Positions 15,674 to 22,471 of a DNA stretch of 30,973 bases are shown here, one piece after another; the stretch's first letter is position 1, and each line of letters starts with the position of its first letter. A program made the translations under genes and the position numbers. Source of the stretch: Bacteroides sp. GTDB taxonomy: Bacteria > Bacteroidota > Bacteroidia > Bacteroidales > Muribaculaceae. Location: NCBI GenBank assembly GCA_014801655.1, contig JAAVDT010000001.1, positions 22,429 through 53,401 on the forward strand, given 5' to 3'. The notes below the pieces were generated by a model. It worked only from the letters and a program-made list of their open reading frames with translations. It was not told the origin of the DNA and did no database searches.

Positions 15674-15720
15674 GAATTTTTAGAATAAAATTTGTTAGTA
15701 TGAAAGTAAGTTAGTAACTT

Positions 15721-15790
15721 TAACGCAAAGGTAGCGCAAATTTCACTTTTTGTAGTGCAAATGCGCTAAAATCTACGATAAATTAACGCA
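15721..15790. promoter_or_regulatory. Divergent operator/promoter region of the lysogeny switch
   Basis: On the minus strand TACCTTTG (plus 15726-15733) is a -7 box for the early operon. Around it lie TAGCGCA (15732-15738) and TGCGCTA (15762-15768), a perfect inverted repeat that overlaps the -7 box. Several copies of (A/G)CGCAA and a 12-mer TACGATAAATTA (15774-15785) are also present. The layout fits repressor binding over the early promoter and between the divergent genes. A -33 box at the right distance is not clear. Confidence 0.65.
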
Positions 15791-15799
15791 ATTTAACTA

Positions 15800-16213
15800 A
15801 TGGAGGAAACGATAAACGATAGAATCGAGCAGATAATTGCGCAGCAGTTTAATGATAATCGAGCGAGTTGTGCGCGGGCTATAGGTTTGAATGACACAAA
15901 CTTAGGTAGCTATGTGGGCGCTCGTCGCAGTAAACCGAGTGCAGACATCTGTGCGAGGTTCGTGAAATATCTAAATATAGATGCACGGTGGTTGTTGCTT
16001 GGCAATGCAGATCCCGTCCCGAGTGTGACAATAAGTCAGACAGGAGCACGGTCGGTTGCGACAGGTCAAGGTAATATCACGAATAACTATGGTGACTGCG
16101 CGCATCTGCTGGAGAAGATCGAACTTATGCAGAAATTAATAGAAGAAAAAGATGAACGAATCAGTGAATTAAAAGCCCTGATAGACATTTATAAACGAGA
16201 AAAAATAAACTGA
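15800..16213 (+). CDS. Cro/CI-type phage repressor
   Basis: A 137-residue regulator transcribed away from the early operon. The N-terminal 70 residues form an XRE-type helix-turn-helix: RASCARAIGLNDTNLGSYVG, then ARRSKPSADICARFVKYL and the typical LNIDARWLLLG. A linker with GARSVATGQGNITNNYG leads to a C-terminal coiled coil (HLLEKIELMQKLIEEKDERI), probably for dimerisation. There is no LexA/S24 peptidase domain, so induction would not be by self-cleavage. It most likely holds the minus-strand promoter at 15726-15733 silent. It is the last gene before the tRNA-Ser attachment fragment. Confidence 0.85.
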   Translation: MEETINDRIEQIIAQQFNDNRASCARAIGLNDTNLGSYVGARRSKPSADICARFVKYLNIDARWLLLGNADPVPSVTISQTGARSVATGQGNITNNYGDCAHLLEKIELMQKLIEEKDERISELKALIDIYKREKIN

Positions 16214-16312
16214 TGCACTAACTGTTGAAAAATCTGAAGTCCTCAGGCTTGAAGGAGATTAAAGTTTGAATTTCAGTAGATTGGTCCGATTCGGCAACTT
16301 TCCAAGATAAAG

Positions 16313-16369
16313 TCTGGAAAGCGTGTATACCCCAAAAGGGTATCCCGAGTTCGAATCTCGGTCACTCCG
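16313..16369 (+). other. tRNA-Ser 3'-end fragment, probable right attachment site (attR)
   Basis: From TCTGG (16313) onward the sequence reads as the 3' part of a class II tRNA. It has the 3' anticodon strand, a long variable arm (TATACCCCAAAAGGGTATC), the T arm CCGAG-TTCGAAT-CTCGG, the acceptor half TCACTCC and the discriminator G at 16369, as in tRNA-Ser. No CCA is encoded. Upstream of 16313 the anticodon, D-arm and 5' acceptor sequences do not fit, so the tRNA is not complete. This is what integration into a tRNA 3' end leaves; the intact tRNA should lie at the other end of the element, left of the window. Confidence 0.75.
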
Positions 16370-16391
16370 CAAAATTTGTAACAAGCAAGTG

Positions 16392-16426
16392 AAATCCCGC
16401 AAGCAGAATTGCCTGCGGGATTTTTC
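16392..16426 (+). terminator. Terminator of the tRNA-Ser locus
   Basis: AAATCCCGCA (16392-16401) pairs perfectly with TGCGGGATTT (16414-16423) and ends in TTTTT. It closely resembles the terminator of tRNA-Leu at 29224-29265, so it is likely chromosomal sequence and marks the outside of the element. Confidence 0.8.
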
Positions 16427-16440
16427 GCCAATAATGTAAG

Positions 16441-16690
16441 ATGAAACCGATTTTATACATAATAGCAGGATGTAATGGAGCCGGTAAGACTACAGCTTCA
16501 TATTCGGTTTTGCCTGATTTGTTGAATTGTAGGGAGTTTGTCAATGCTGATGAAATTGCCAAAGGATTATCTCCTTTCAATGTTTTTTGAAAATACAGAA
16601 CAAACTATTTTATTGGCGGATCAAGATTCAATCAGCAATCCGGTATTATTTTCTAAAATCAAGCAATCATGTCTGAACAAGAAAAGATAG
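16441..16690 (+). pseudogene. Zeta-toxin-like P-loop kinase, internally deleted
   Basis: The first 49 codons encode a clear zeta-toxin/UNAG-kinase-type P-loop start: [20 protein letters not shown] (Walker A GCNGAGKT at residues 10-17), then [15 protein letters not shown]. The frame then stops at 16588. In a different frame, 16595-16690 reads TEQTILLADQDSISNPVLFS and ends with a stop overlapping the next gene, which fits the natural C-terminus of such a toxin. The middle, roughly 100 or more residues, is missing. The gene is therefore inactive: zeta-type toxins need the central substrate-binding part. The partner gene at 16669 remains intact. Confidence 0.75.
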
Positions 16691-16860
16691 ATTTAAAAGA
16701 TAAAATCACTAAAGGATTAAAGCAGTCATACGATAATCTTCTGCGTCGCAAAGCTGCTCTTGGTCAGGATATGGTCTTTGCTGACGAGAATGGTCAACCG
16801 CGAATAGTCCCGGCTCGCGAAGCCCTCGCAGAATACGAAAAGACTTCTACCCTCAGATAG
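16669..16860 (+). CDS. Small partner (probable antitoxin) of the zeta-like gene
   Basis: A 63-residue helical protein: MSEQEKIDLKDKITKGLKQS, then YDNLLRRKAALGQDMVFADE and a short end. It starts inside the 3' end of the toxin remnant (22-bp overlap), the usual coupling in such pairs in Bacteroidota. From memory, small proteins of this pattern accompany zeta-type kinases. With the toxin deleted it would be an orphan antitoxin that could still protect against related toxins, which is inference. Confidence 0.6.
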   Translation: MSEQEKIDLKDKITKGLKQSYDNLLRRKAALGQDMVFADENGQPRIVPAREALAEYEKTSTLR

Positions 16861-17031
16861 ACTACTTTCTGTTTGCTAAATGCTGAAAAGACACCATATG
16901 CGAGGGCCTTTATTTCCCATAATTTTTTGTGCCACCTCCATTTCATAGCTGGCATTAAATTAATAAAAAAAGCTTTAAGTGTTCCAAATTGTAGCGTTTT
17001 GCCCCCGTATGTTCCCAAAAATAGGGCGCCC

Positions 17032-17053
17032 ACAAGCAACTGACAAGCAACCG
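17032..17053. repeat. Tandem 11-bp repeat downstream of the tRNA-Ser locus
   Basis: ACAAGCAACTG (17032-17042) is followed directly by ACAAGCAACCG (17043-17053). A third similar copy, ACAAGCAAGTG, lies at 16381-16391 right after the tRNA-Ser fragment. Such repeats near tRNA genes can be arm-type integrase sites of earlier integrations. The surrounding stretch 16861-17156 holds no supportable gene. Confidence 0.45.
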
Positions 17054-17156
17054 ACCCGAGACTCATAGAAGTCCAATTTTTGAGGCCTATGGTAAATGTC
17101 TTTTAGACCGTTCCCAACAGAAGTCATTTCAAAAGATAGAGAAAGTGTTGTTTTCA

Positions 17157-17188
17157 TTTGTAGGATATTAGTTTATGTTGTTACTTTG
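17157..17188 (+). promoter_or_regulatory. Bacteroidota promoter of the small membrane protein
   Basis: TTTG at 17157-17160 and TTACTTTG at 17181-17188 are 20 bp apart. The second box differs from TAnnTTTG at one place. The ATG at 17211 follows 22 bp later. Confidence 0.6.
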
Positions 17189-17210
17189 CAAAAAAACAAA
17201 AGATATAACT

Positions 17211-17402
17211 ATGATCCCTTTGCTTTCATTTTTTTCGTGGTGCTTTGGCATTTTCTTTGTTTCCTTGTTTGCTCTGCTGGCAATCTTAACCCCTATTGTT
17301 GCTATTAAGGCGATTTTAAAAGATGGTAAAGCCCGCAGACGAATGGAGAAGCAGAATCAACAAAAGTCCAATATTACTATTACTTTCCGGCGCGGCGCTT
17401 GA
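17211..17402 (+). CDS. Small single-pass membrane protein
   Basis: A 63-residue protein with a long hydrophobic N-terminal segment (FFSWCFGIFFVSLFALLAIL and on to residue about 33) and a basic, soluble C-terminus (KDGKARRRMEKQNQQKSN). It could be one long or two short membrane helices. It has its own promoter. Its 3' end overlaps the remnant on the opposite strand by 23 bp. No family is recognised; phage-shock-type or stress-related small membrane proteins have a similar shape. Confidence 0.55.
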   Translation: MIPLLSFFSWCFGIFFVSLFALLAILTPIVAIKAILKDGKARRRMEKQNQQKSNITITFRRGA

Positions 17403-17568
17403 AGCGGGCGAGCTCGTCGGTCTTGGATATTTGCGGGGCATCGGTTTTTAGCTGGTGCTTTGTTTTATCCCAGGGGAAGGGGATGAGCTTGTGAGGGGTC
17501 GGGGCGCGCTTGACATGGAGAGAGATGGAGATGGTGGCCAGCGTATTAAAATTTATCAAATAATTGAG
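17380..17568 (-). pseudogene. Remnant of a phage-type gene (C-terminal part)
   Basis: The minus strand is open for 62 codons but has no start codon. It reads PTPHKLIPFPWDKTKHQLKT followed by ISKTDELARFKRRAGK and a stop. The block xKLxPFPWD then xELARF resembles, from memory, C-terminal ends of small Bacteroidales phage tail-assembly proteins, but I cannot name it with certainty. Taken with the tRNA-Ser fragment nearby, it could be what is left of an older prophage at this locus. Confidence 0.4.
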
Positions 17569-17662
17569 CTAACTTGCTGATATTTAGTTATAGCTCAAAA
17601 TAATTTGTTTGGGTTATATTAATATTGTTAAGAAATGGTGACCAAAAGGTGACCGATAGATT

Positions 17663-18282
17663 TTATCTCAGGTATTGCAGGGAATAAAATATGTCGTCCG
17701 GGAGGTGGTAGGCGAGATGACCGTTGTCTCGGAGTTCCATGAGGAGGCGACCAAGGAGGTTGCTGCCTTCATATCTGCCATTTATGAGTTTTGCTCCCCA
17801 GGTGTCGGCTTTCTTTTTCTTTAGACGGGTTTGGTCTTCTACTATGGTTTTGCCTGCGGTTTCTTTCAGGGCCTGTCTGAATTGTTCTGATTGATTATAT
17901 TTGGTCTGTAAGCAGAATTTCATTGCATCCACGATGATTTGCCCCCAGTCGGGTCGGCGAAGCCCAAGTTTCTCGGTTGCTTTTGCTGCATACTTAATCT
18001 TCATTCCCCGGCTGGAGTGGATTGACGTGAGGGTTTCTGCATCAGTGAATTTCATCATCTGAAACAGTTGCTCGCTATTAACGAATCCTACTCCATTAAC
18101 CACAAGGGGTGTTGGTGCAAAATTTCCAAATATTCCCCATCGTTCTTTGACTTTGCTGAAAGGAATGCATTCATCAGCCGGGTATTCGAGTCACTGATAG
18201 TATTGAGGATAAAATTCCTCTATGAATTGGGCGATGCTTAGTTTACTCTTATCGCATCAGCGTTAGGCATATTTTTATTCAT
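17663..18282 (-). pseudogene. NADAR-domain protein, inactivated by a stop codon and a frameshift
   Basis: NADAR proteins (YbiA-like) are N-glycosidases acting on ADP-ribose-linked or riboflavin-pathway compounds. Here 17663-18190 encodes FSKVKERWGIFGNFAPTPLV, then NSEQLFQMMKF and the C-terminal YEGSNLLGRLLMELRDNG, the expected NADAR pattern. An in-frame TGA at 18191-18193 interrupts the N-terminal part: upstream of it the same frame reads KLSIAQFIEEFYPQYYQ. The ATG at 18282 (MNKNMPNADAIR) is joined to this by a frame change near 18241-18255. The intact gene would have about 206 codons. With two lesions it is a pseudogene. Confidence 0.75.
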
Positions 18283-18393
18283 GGTGAGCGATTTACAATA
18301 CAGAGGTAACTGTTTTTTCTGGAATACATTATATTTATCTCATCCATTTCATCCGTTTGCAGGTCAGATTGCCGATGTTTGAGAAGAATCAGT

Positions 18394-18401
18394 TATCTTT
18401 G
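18394..18401 (+). promoter_or_regulatory. -7 box for the regulator gene
   Basis: TATCTTTG is a perfect TAnnTTTG box 25 bp before the ATG at 18427. A TTTG at the proper -33 distance is not present. Confidence 0.6.
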
Positions 18402-18426
18402 CATCAAAAATTTGATACGTTATAGT

Positions 18427-18987
18427 ATGGCTAATGAAAATGAGATACTTAGACGAGTGCGTGAGACGGTGGGTCTGGATATGACCCGCAGTGCCGACTT
18501 TGATGTTCTCTCTCAGGCAATCAAAGATAAAACGAAGGAAACTTTGGGGGTCAACACTCTCAAACGTCTCTTCGGCTTCAAGACCGATAAGGTGGTGCCT
18601 CGTCACTCCACAATGGACATTATTGCGCAGTTTCTCGGCAGCGGGAATTATGAGACTCTGATTAAGGAACTCGGCGAGGATGCAGACATTTCAATATTCA
18701 CTCCGATTGACTGCATTGAGGTTCAGGATCTGGAGCGAGGTACGCAGTTGAGGGTTGCATACGATCCCAACAGAGTGTTCTTCCTTACTTATATAGGCGA
18801 CTTCAAGTTTATAGTAAATGAGGTGGAGGGGAGTCGAAATATTCAGAAAGGTGACGTTCTTACTATTACCCAACTTGCAGTAGGCCATAGATTTGTCGTT
18901 GCTCATGTAAATCGCGACGGTGAAGACCTCGGAGCCTACGAATCCGCAAAATTCAAGGGATTGAAGTCGGTAGAGATTATATCTTGA
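18427..18987 (+). CDS. Putative DNA-binding regulator convergent with a kinase
   Basis: A 186-residue protein. Residues about 25-75 carry a pattern seen often in Bacteroidota regulators: LSQAIKDKTKETLGVNTLKR, then LFGFKTD and VVPRHSTMDIIAQFLGSGNY. It looks like a helix-rich DNA-binding domain. The C-terminal part (about 95-186) is beta-rich and may sense a ligand or contact a partner. I chose the ATG at 18427, 25 bp after the -7 box, rather than an earlier non-ATG start. The stop is 3 bp from the convergent kinase stop. The exact family is unknown to me. Confidence 0.65.
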   Translation: MANENEILRRVRETVGLDMTRSADFDVLSQAIKDKTKETLGVNTLKRLFGFKTDKVVPRHSTMDIIAQFLGSGNYETLIKELGEDADISIFTPIDCIEVQDLERGTQLRVAYDPNRVFFLTYIGDFKFIVNEVEGSRNIQKGDVLTITQLAVGHRFVVAHVNRDGEDLGAYESAKFKGLKSVEIIS

Positions 18988-18990
18988 AAT

Positions 18991-20343
18991 TTATGGCAGA
19001 CTTAGACCTTCGGCCTTATAACGTCGTGCTATCTCATAACCGTATTCTCTAAGTTCGGGTCCTGCACGGCGGGTATAACCTGTATAAGCCTTTGAATTCG
19101 CCAATACACTCCACTGTTCCATATCTGTCAGACCGGGGAACATCTCATTGAGAATCTCAAATGTCTCAGCAAAATACTCATCTTCGAAATCACTATGACG
19201 ACGTATGCTGTCAAGGAGCTGCGGACCGGTCAGGGTGGTATCTTCCTTAAGGGCAATTAGCCGGTCAAGGCCGATATGCAGCCTGTTATAAAATTGGCTT
19301 ATTTCTTTATCCAAGGCTGCCGCTTTGTTTTTAGCATCCTCATGTATCTCGGCCTGTGTTCTCGGTGCAGAGCTTTGCTCTGAAGTTTCAGTCTTAAGCG
19401 TTGAGATTTCTACCTCTTTGTCAGAGACATCATCCTTTTCAGTGACCTCCTCTTTGTCAGAGGCATCATCCTTTTCAATGACATCCTCAGTCGGATTTGT
19501 CTGTGGCTCATCCTCTCGCCCGGTCAACTCTCCGAGATAAGCGATCAGAAGGCCTGCCGCTATAATTGCCGTCCCAACGATTAGTGTAAGCCTATCAGAC
19601 GGTCTCTGACTGCGTTGCCCACGGTACGGGGTGTCAAGCAAATCTCTAAGTTCCTCGCAGTTTACGTCAGTGCGGTAACATGTTTTTACAAACTGTTTAT
19701 ATCCTCGAAGTTTAAATCCGGGTATTGTGGATTTCAGTCTCTCAACCAACATACCGATACCACGAAAATCAATGGCGACCCGTCCTTTTTCGTCCTTAGT
19801 CAGTCCATATTTGGCCGGGTGCCCCGACGTATCACCAAGTGCATCAGTGTAACTCTTGTCGAAGTCAATCAGTACAAGATTATGGTTGTTGGTGGTAATC
19901 ATGATGTTATCAGGCTTGATGTCGCAGTGCACCACATTGTGGCGGTGCAGATAGTCAACGACATCAATCAATTCCCTCAACATCGCGACAATGTTCTTCT
20001 CTTTCGAGAGCCAAGGGTCATTGCGTTTTATCATCACGGCGAGGGTCTCCCCATCGATATAGTCCATGATGATATAGTCGCGGTGAAATTCACGGTAATC
20101 GGGGAGTGAAGGGTGCCTGAGGTTGACCCCTATGTCAAACTCCTTGTCAAGTGCATCAAGATAGAGTGGCTTTGAGCGGAGAGGCTCTTTCAGTCTCTTG
20201 ACTATCACATCGCGCCGTTGCCAGCGGGTCTTGTATATGTCACATGTCGAGCCTCCTCCGGGGAGTCTGACTGCTTCGTCAAAGTCTATCCCCTGAGAAC
20301 GCTCGGTTGAATATTCGTTTTCTTGCTTTAGGAATTGTGACAT
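18991..20343 (-). CDS. Membrane-anchored Ser/Thr protein kinase
   Basis: A 450-residue Hanks-type kinase. The N-terminal kinase domain shows a Gly loop LPGGGSTCDIYK (27-38), the ATP lysine K49 (VIVKR), a catalytic loop HCDIKPDN (139-146, Cys in place of the usual Arg) and the metal-binding DFD at 160-162 in place of DFG. DFRGIG follows near 192. A single membrane helix lies at about 252-271 (LTLIVGTAIIAAGLLIAYLG). An acidic, partly repeated linker (DVIEKDDASDKEEVTEKDDV) leads to a helical domain on the far side, which may sense envelope signals. The convergent regulator at 18427 is a plausible substrate, but this is inference. Confidence 0.88.
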   Translation of the reverse strand: MSQFLKQENEYSTERSQGIDFDEAVRLPGGGSTCDIYKTRWQRRDVIVKRLKEPLRSKPLYLDALDKEFDIGVNLRHPSLPDYREFHRDYIIMDYIDGETLAVMIKRNDPWLSKEKNIVAMLRELIDVVDYLHRHNVVHCDIKPDNIMITTNNHNLVLIDFDKSYTDALGDTSGHPAKYGLTKDEKGRVAIDFRGIGMLVERLKSTIPGFKLRGYKQFVKTCYRTDVNCEELRDLLDTPYRGQRSQRPSDRLTLIVGTAIIAAGLLIAYLGELTGREDEPQTNPTEDVIEKDDASDKEEVTEKDDVSDKEVEISTLKTETSEQSSAPRTQAEIHEDAKNKAAALDKEISQFYNRLHIGLDRLIALKEDTTLTGPQLLDSIRRHSDFEDEYFAETFEILNEMFPGLTDMEQWSVLANSKAYTGYTRRAGPELREYGYEIARRYKAEGLSLP

Positions 20344-20361
20344 ATCGCACTATATTTTCTG

Positions 20362-20369
20362 CAAAGTTA
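20362..20369 (-). promoter_or_regulatory. -7 box of the kinase gene
   Basis: The minus strand reads TAACTTTG, a full TAnnTTTG match, 19 bp before the ATG at 20343. No clear -33 TTTG is seen. The bases from here to about 20535 hold no supportable gene. Confidence 0.55.
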
Positions 20370-20535
20370 GCGTTTTTTCTTGAAACGCACTCCAAGATAC
20401 TCATAATTGCAAATGGATGGAGTGGATTAAGGCTTTTTGCGGAAATCCGCGTAATTTTGTAAAGGCAAAGGTAAAGACCCACGCTACAAGCTATATGGAC
20501 GGCGCTGAAAATCAGCAACCAAATTATGCAACATA

Positions 20536-20567
20536 TTTGGCTAATCGCAGAATTAGTTGTAAATTTG
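20536..20567 (+). promoter_or_regulatory. Bacteroidota promoter of a non-coding RNA
   Basis: TTTG (20536-20539), 20 bp, then TAAATTTG (20560-20567): both boxes and the spacing match the consensus. No coding gene follows; the highly structured stretch 20574-20900 does. Confidence 0.7.
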
Positions 20568-20573
20568 CGATGT

Positions 20574-20900
20574 CATCCCCATTTCGAGAGCGAAATCGGA
20601 AGATGGCTTAAAACATAAAGCGTTACTATCACGCTTCTGTTCTGATGTCTTGGAACTTCGCAACTTCTTAAAGCATCGTCGGGACGGAGCAACAGTAGTG
20701 ACACGGTTGTATGTATCAACATACATCTGCATATCGCACAGTCATTGTGTGGTATATAGGTGGTGCATACATATAGCGTGGGTCTTCTACTTTGCTCGTT
20801 CTATGATGCAAGGCATGCGAAGGCCTCAAGACGTGGAGCGAGCGGAGAGTTCGGCACCACGTATTCTATGTTAAATCCCAAATAATTTGGGGATTTTTTT
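20574..20900 (+). ncRNA. Candidate structured non-coding RNA, about 330 nt
   Basis: From just after the promoter to a terminator, nearly all of this stretch folds. Stems seen: CATC/GATG (20574-20577/20602-20605) enclosing ATTTCG/CGAAAT; GTTACTAT/GTAGTGAC (20622-20629/20695-20702); CTGTT/AACAG (20637-20641/20691-20695); a 10-bp stem ATATCGCACA/TGTGTGGTAT; CGTGG/CCACG (20777-20781/20857-20861) enclosing a 12-bp stem CTTTGCTCGTTC/GAGCGAGCGGAG (20790-20801/20836-20847). No reading frame here looks coding. A Bacteroidota promoter at one end and a terminator at the other fit the description of the Bacteroidales-1 RNA family, but I cannot verify the match. I see no tmRNA, RNase P or SRP hallmarks. 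Confidence 0.6.
20873..20900 (+). terminator. Terminator of the structured RNA
   Basis: AAATCCCAAAT pairs with ATTTGGGGATTT (one bulge) and runs into seven Ts at 20894-20900. It closes the RNA that starts near 20574 and lies just outside the presumed left end of the IS110 element. Confidence 0.75.
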
Positions 20901-21047
20901 GTTTTATGAGGGCTTAAATTGAGCATTAAGGCGATCACGATAGAATGTATAGGATTCAGGGTCGTAGAAAGTCCTGTCTTAGCCTGAAAAAAGTTGACTC
21001 ACAAAAGAGGTAAACCAGGAAAAAGTTGACTTCTAAAAAGTCAAAAA

Positions 21048-21511
21048 ATGGAACAAAGCAACAAAAGATGTTACCATGCGGGTGTACGCCCACCAGAGGC
21101 AGACATCCGTGAAGCCGTCCATCTGTATGAACAAGAAGGATGGACCTTACTGGAACTCGGAAAAAATTTCATCGTTCCAAGAGTTCAATTCATCGTTGGA
21201 TTAATATCTTTGCAAAAGATTTAAACAATGGGTCAATGAATGAAATGAAAAGAAGAGAACGACACAGCGAGAAAGCCAAAAGAAAATATGGTGTAAAGGC
21301 TCCGGAGCAGCATTTGGAGGCTGATACGGAAGAGAGCAGCGTCATGGGAAAGGATCAACCCAAGCAGGAGGATCTTCTTGCCAGGATTGCACAGCTTGAA
21401 AATGAACTCAGGGATGCCAGGCTCATGCGTGATTTCTATGACGAGATGATCAACATAGCGGAGCAAGACTTCAAGATACCAATACGAAAAAAAGGTGGCG
21501 CCAAACAATAG
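21048..21511 (+). pseudogene. IS3 OrfA, frameshifted in the helix-turn-helix
   Basis: OrfA is the DNA-binding part of the IS3 transposase. Reading from the ATG at 21048 gives REAVHLYEQEGWTLLELGK, then the frame goes wrong at a run of six As (21161-21166). In the -1 frame the protein continues naturally: KKFHRSKSSIHRWINIFAKD, then a basic region and a leucine-zipper-like helix (DLLARIAQLENELRDARLMR). One missing A explains the break. Near the end, A AAA AAA G at 21487-21494 is a classic -1 slippery site that would fuse OrfA to OrfB, as is usual in this family. Confidence 0.78.
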
Positions 21512-21555
21512 GAAGTCTGCACGCGCGCTCTGCAAAGGAATATCCGGTTCAGAGG

Positions 21556-22449
21556 ATGTGCGCATTGTTTGGCGTTTCGAAGCAGGCATATTACAAGTTT
21601 GATGGTAGCAAGGTGGCACGTAAGATAGCCAGAGAGGCATTTGCCCTGGAGTTTGTGCACCGCATACGCAAGCAGAATGCGCGTATAGGAGGCAAGAAAC
21701 TCTGGCTGATGTACTGCAAGGAGATAAAAGGCTCCGACCGCATGGGCCGTGATGGATTCGAGGACATGATAGATCGTTACGGTCTGAAGGTACGGCTCAA
21801 GGTACGTAAGCCCCGGACGACAGATTCAACCCATGGACTGTCAGTATTCCCGAATCTGGTCTACTCCTTCATTCCGACGTGCGTCAACCAGCTTTGGGTG
21901 AGTGACATCACCTATATCCCCGTATGGTTAAACGATACGGAGTATACCTTCTGCTATCTCTCATTAATAACGGATGCCTACAGTCATCAGATAGTCGGAT
22001 GGCAGGTTGGGAGCACGTTGCATACACAGTTCTCCCTGCAGGCTCTGGAGATGGCATTGAAACGCCTGGAGGGCGTGGATAAGGAGATTATCCGTGATCT
22101 CGTACACCACAGCGACAGGGGGGTGCAGTATGCATCGCGTGAATATGTCTCCGTTCTCAGAAATAATGGAATCAAGATCAGTATGACCGAGAGTGGCGAC
22201 CCCAGGGATAATGCCATTGCCGAGAGGGTCAATGAGACCATAAAAGTTGAATTTCTCAAGGATATCCGTCTATGTTGCATTGATGAAGTGAAAGCAGCCG
22301 TGGCCAAGGCGGTGGACTTCTACAACAGTCGACGTCCACATATGAGTAACGATATGATGACACCCGATGAGGCCGCTCTGTGTAACGGCGAGCTCAAGAA
22401 ATGGTGGAAAAGTTACAGGGACGAAGCCATAAAAAATAAGAGTGCTTGA
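21556..22449 (+). CDS. IS3 OrfB (DDE transposase)
   Basis: The 297-residue catalytic part of the IS3 transposase. It starts with a helical HTH_21-type region (QRIRK/ARIGGKKLWLMYCKEIKG area), then an rve integrase core with D117 (LWVSDITYIP), D187 (VHHSDRGVQYAS) and E223 (DNAIAERVNETIK). The 35 residues between D187 and E223 give the family's D-D-35-E spacing. It is intact. The reading frame is open upstream of the ATG to the OrfA slippery site, so the natural product is probably the OrfAB fusion; the defect in OrfA may prevent its production. Confidence 0.92.
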   Translation: MCALFGVSKQAYYKFDGSKVARKIAREAFALEFVHRIRKQNARIGGKKLWLMYCKEIKGSDRMGRDGFEDMIDRYGLKVRLKVRKPRTTDSTHGLSVFPNLVYSFIPTCVNQLWVSDITYIPVWLNDTEYTFCYLSLITDAYSHQIVGWQVGSTLHTQFSLQALEMALKRLEGVDKEIIRDLVHHSDRGVQYASREYVSVLRNNGIKISMTESGDPRDNAIAERVNETIKVEFLKDIRLCCIDEVKAAVAKAVDFYNSRRPHMSNDMMTPDEAALCNGELKKWWKSYRDEAIKNKSA

Positions 22450-22471
22450 TTGGATATCCCTGAAAAAAATT

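Noticed and set aside
16244..16369. A complete functional tRNA-Ser
   Set aside because: The 3' half is clear, but the bases upstream give no matching acceptor GGAGTGA, D arm or regular anticodon loop.
16975..17157. A minus-strand frame starting MKTTLSLSFEMTSVG, perhaps the start of an integrase
   Set aside because: The pattern is lost after about 20 residues and no integrase motif follows.
18191..18193. TGA read as an amino acid (recoding) in the NADAR gene
   Set aside because: A frameshift lies further upstream in the same gene and no other gene in the window uses TGA as a sense codon, so decay is simpler.
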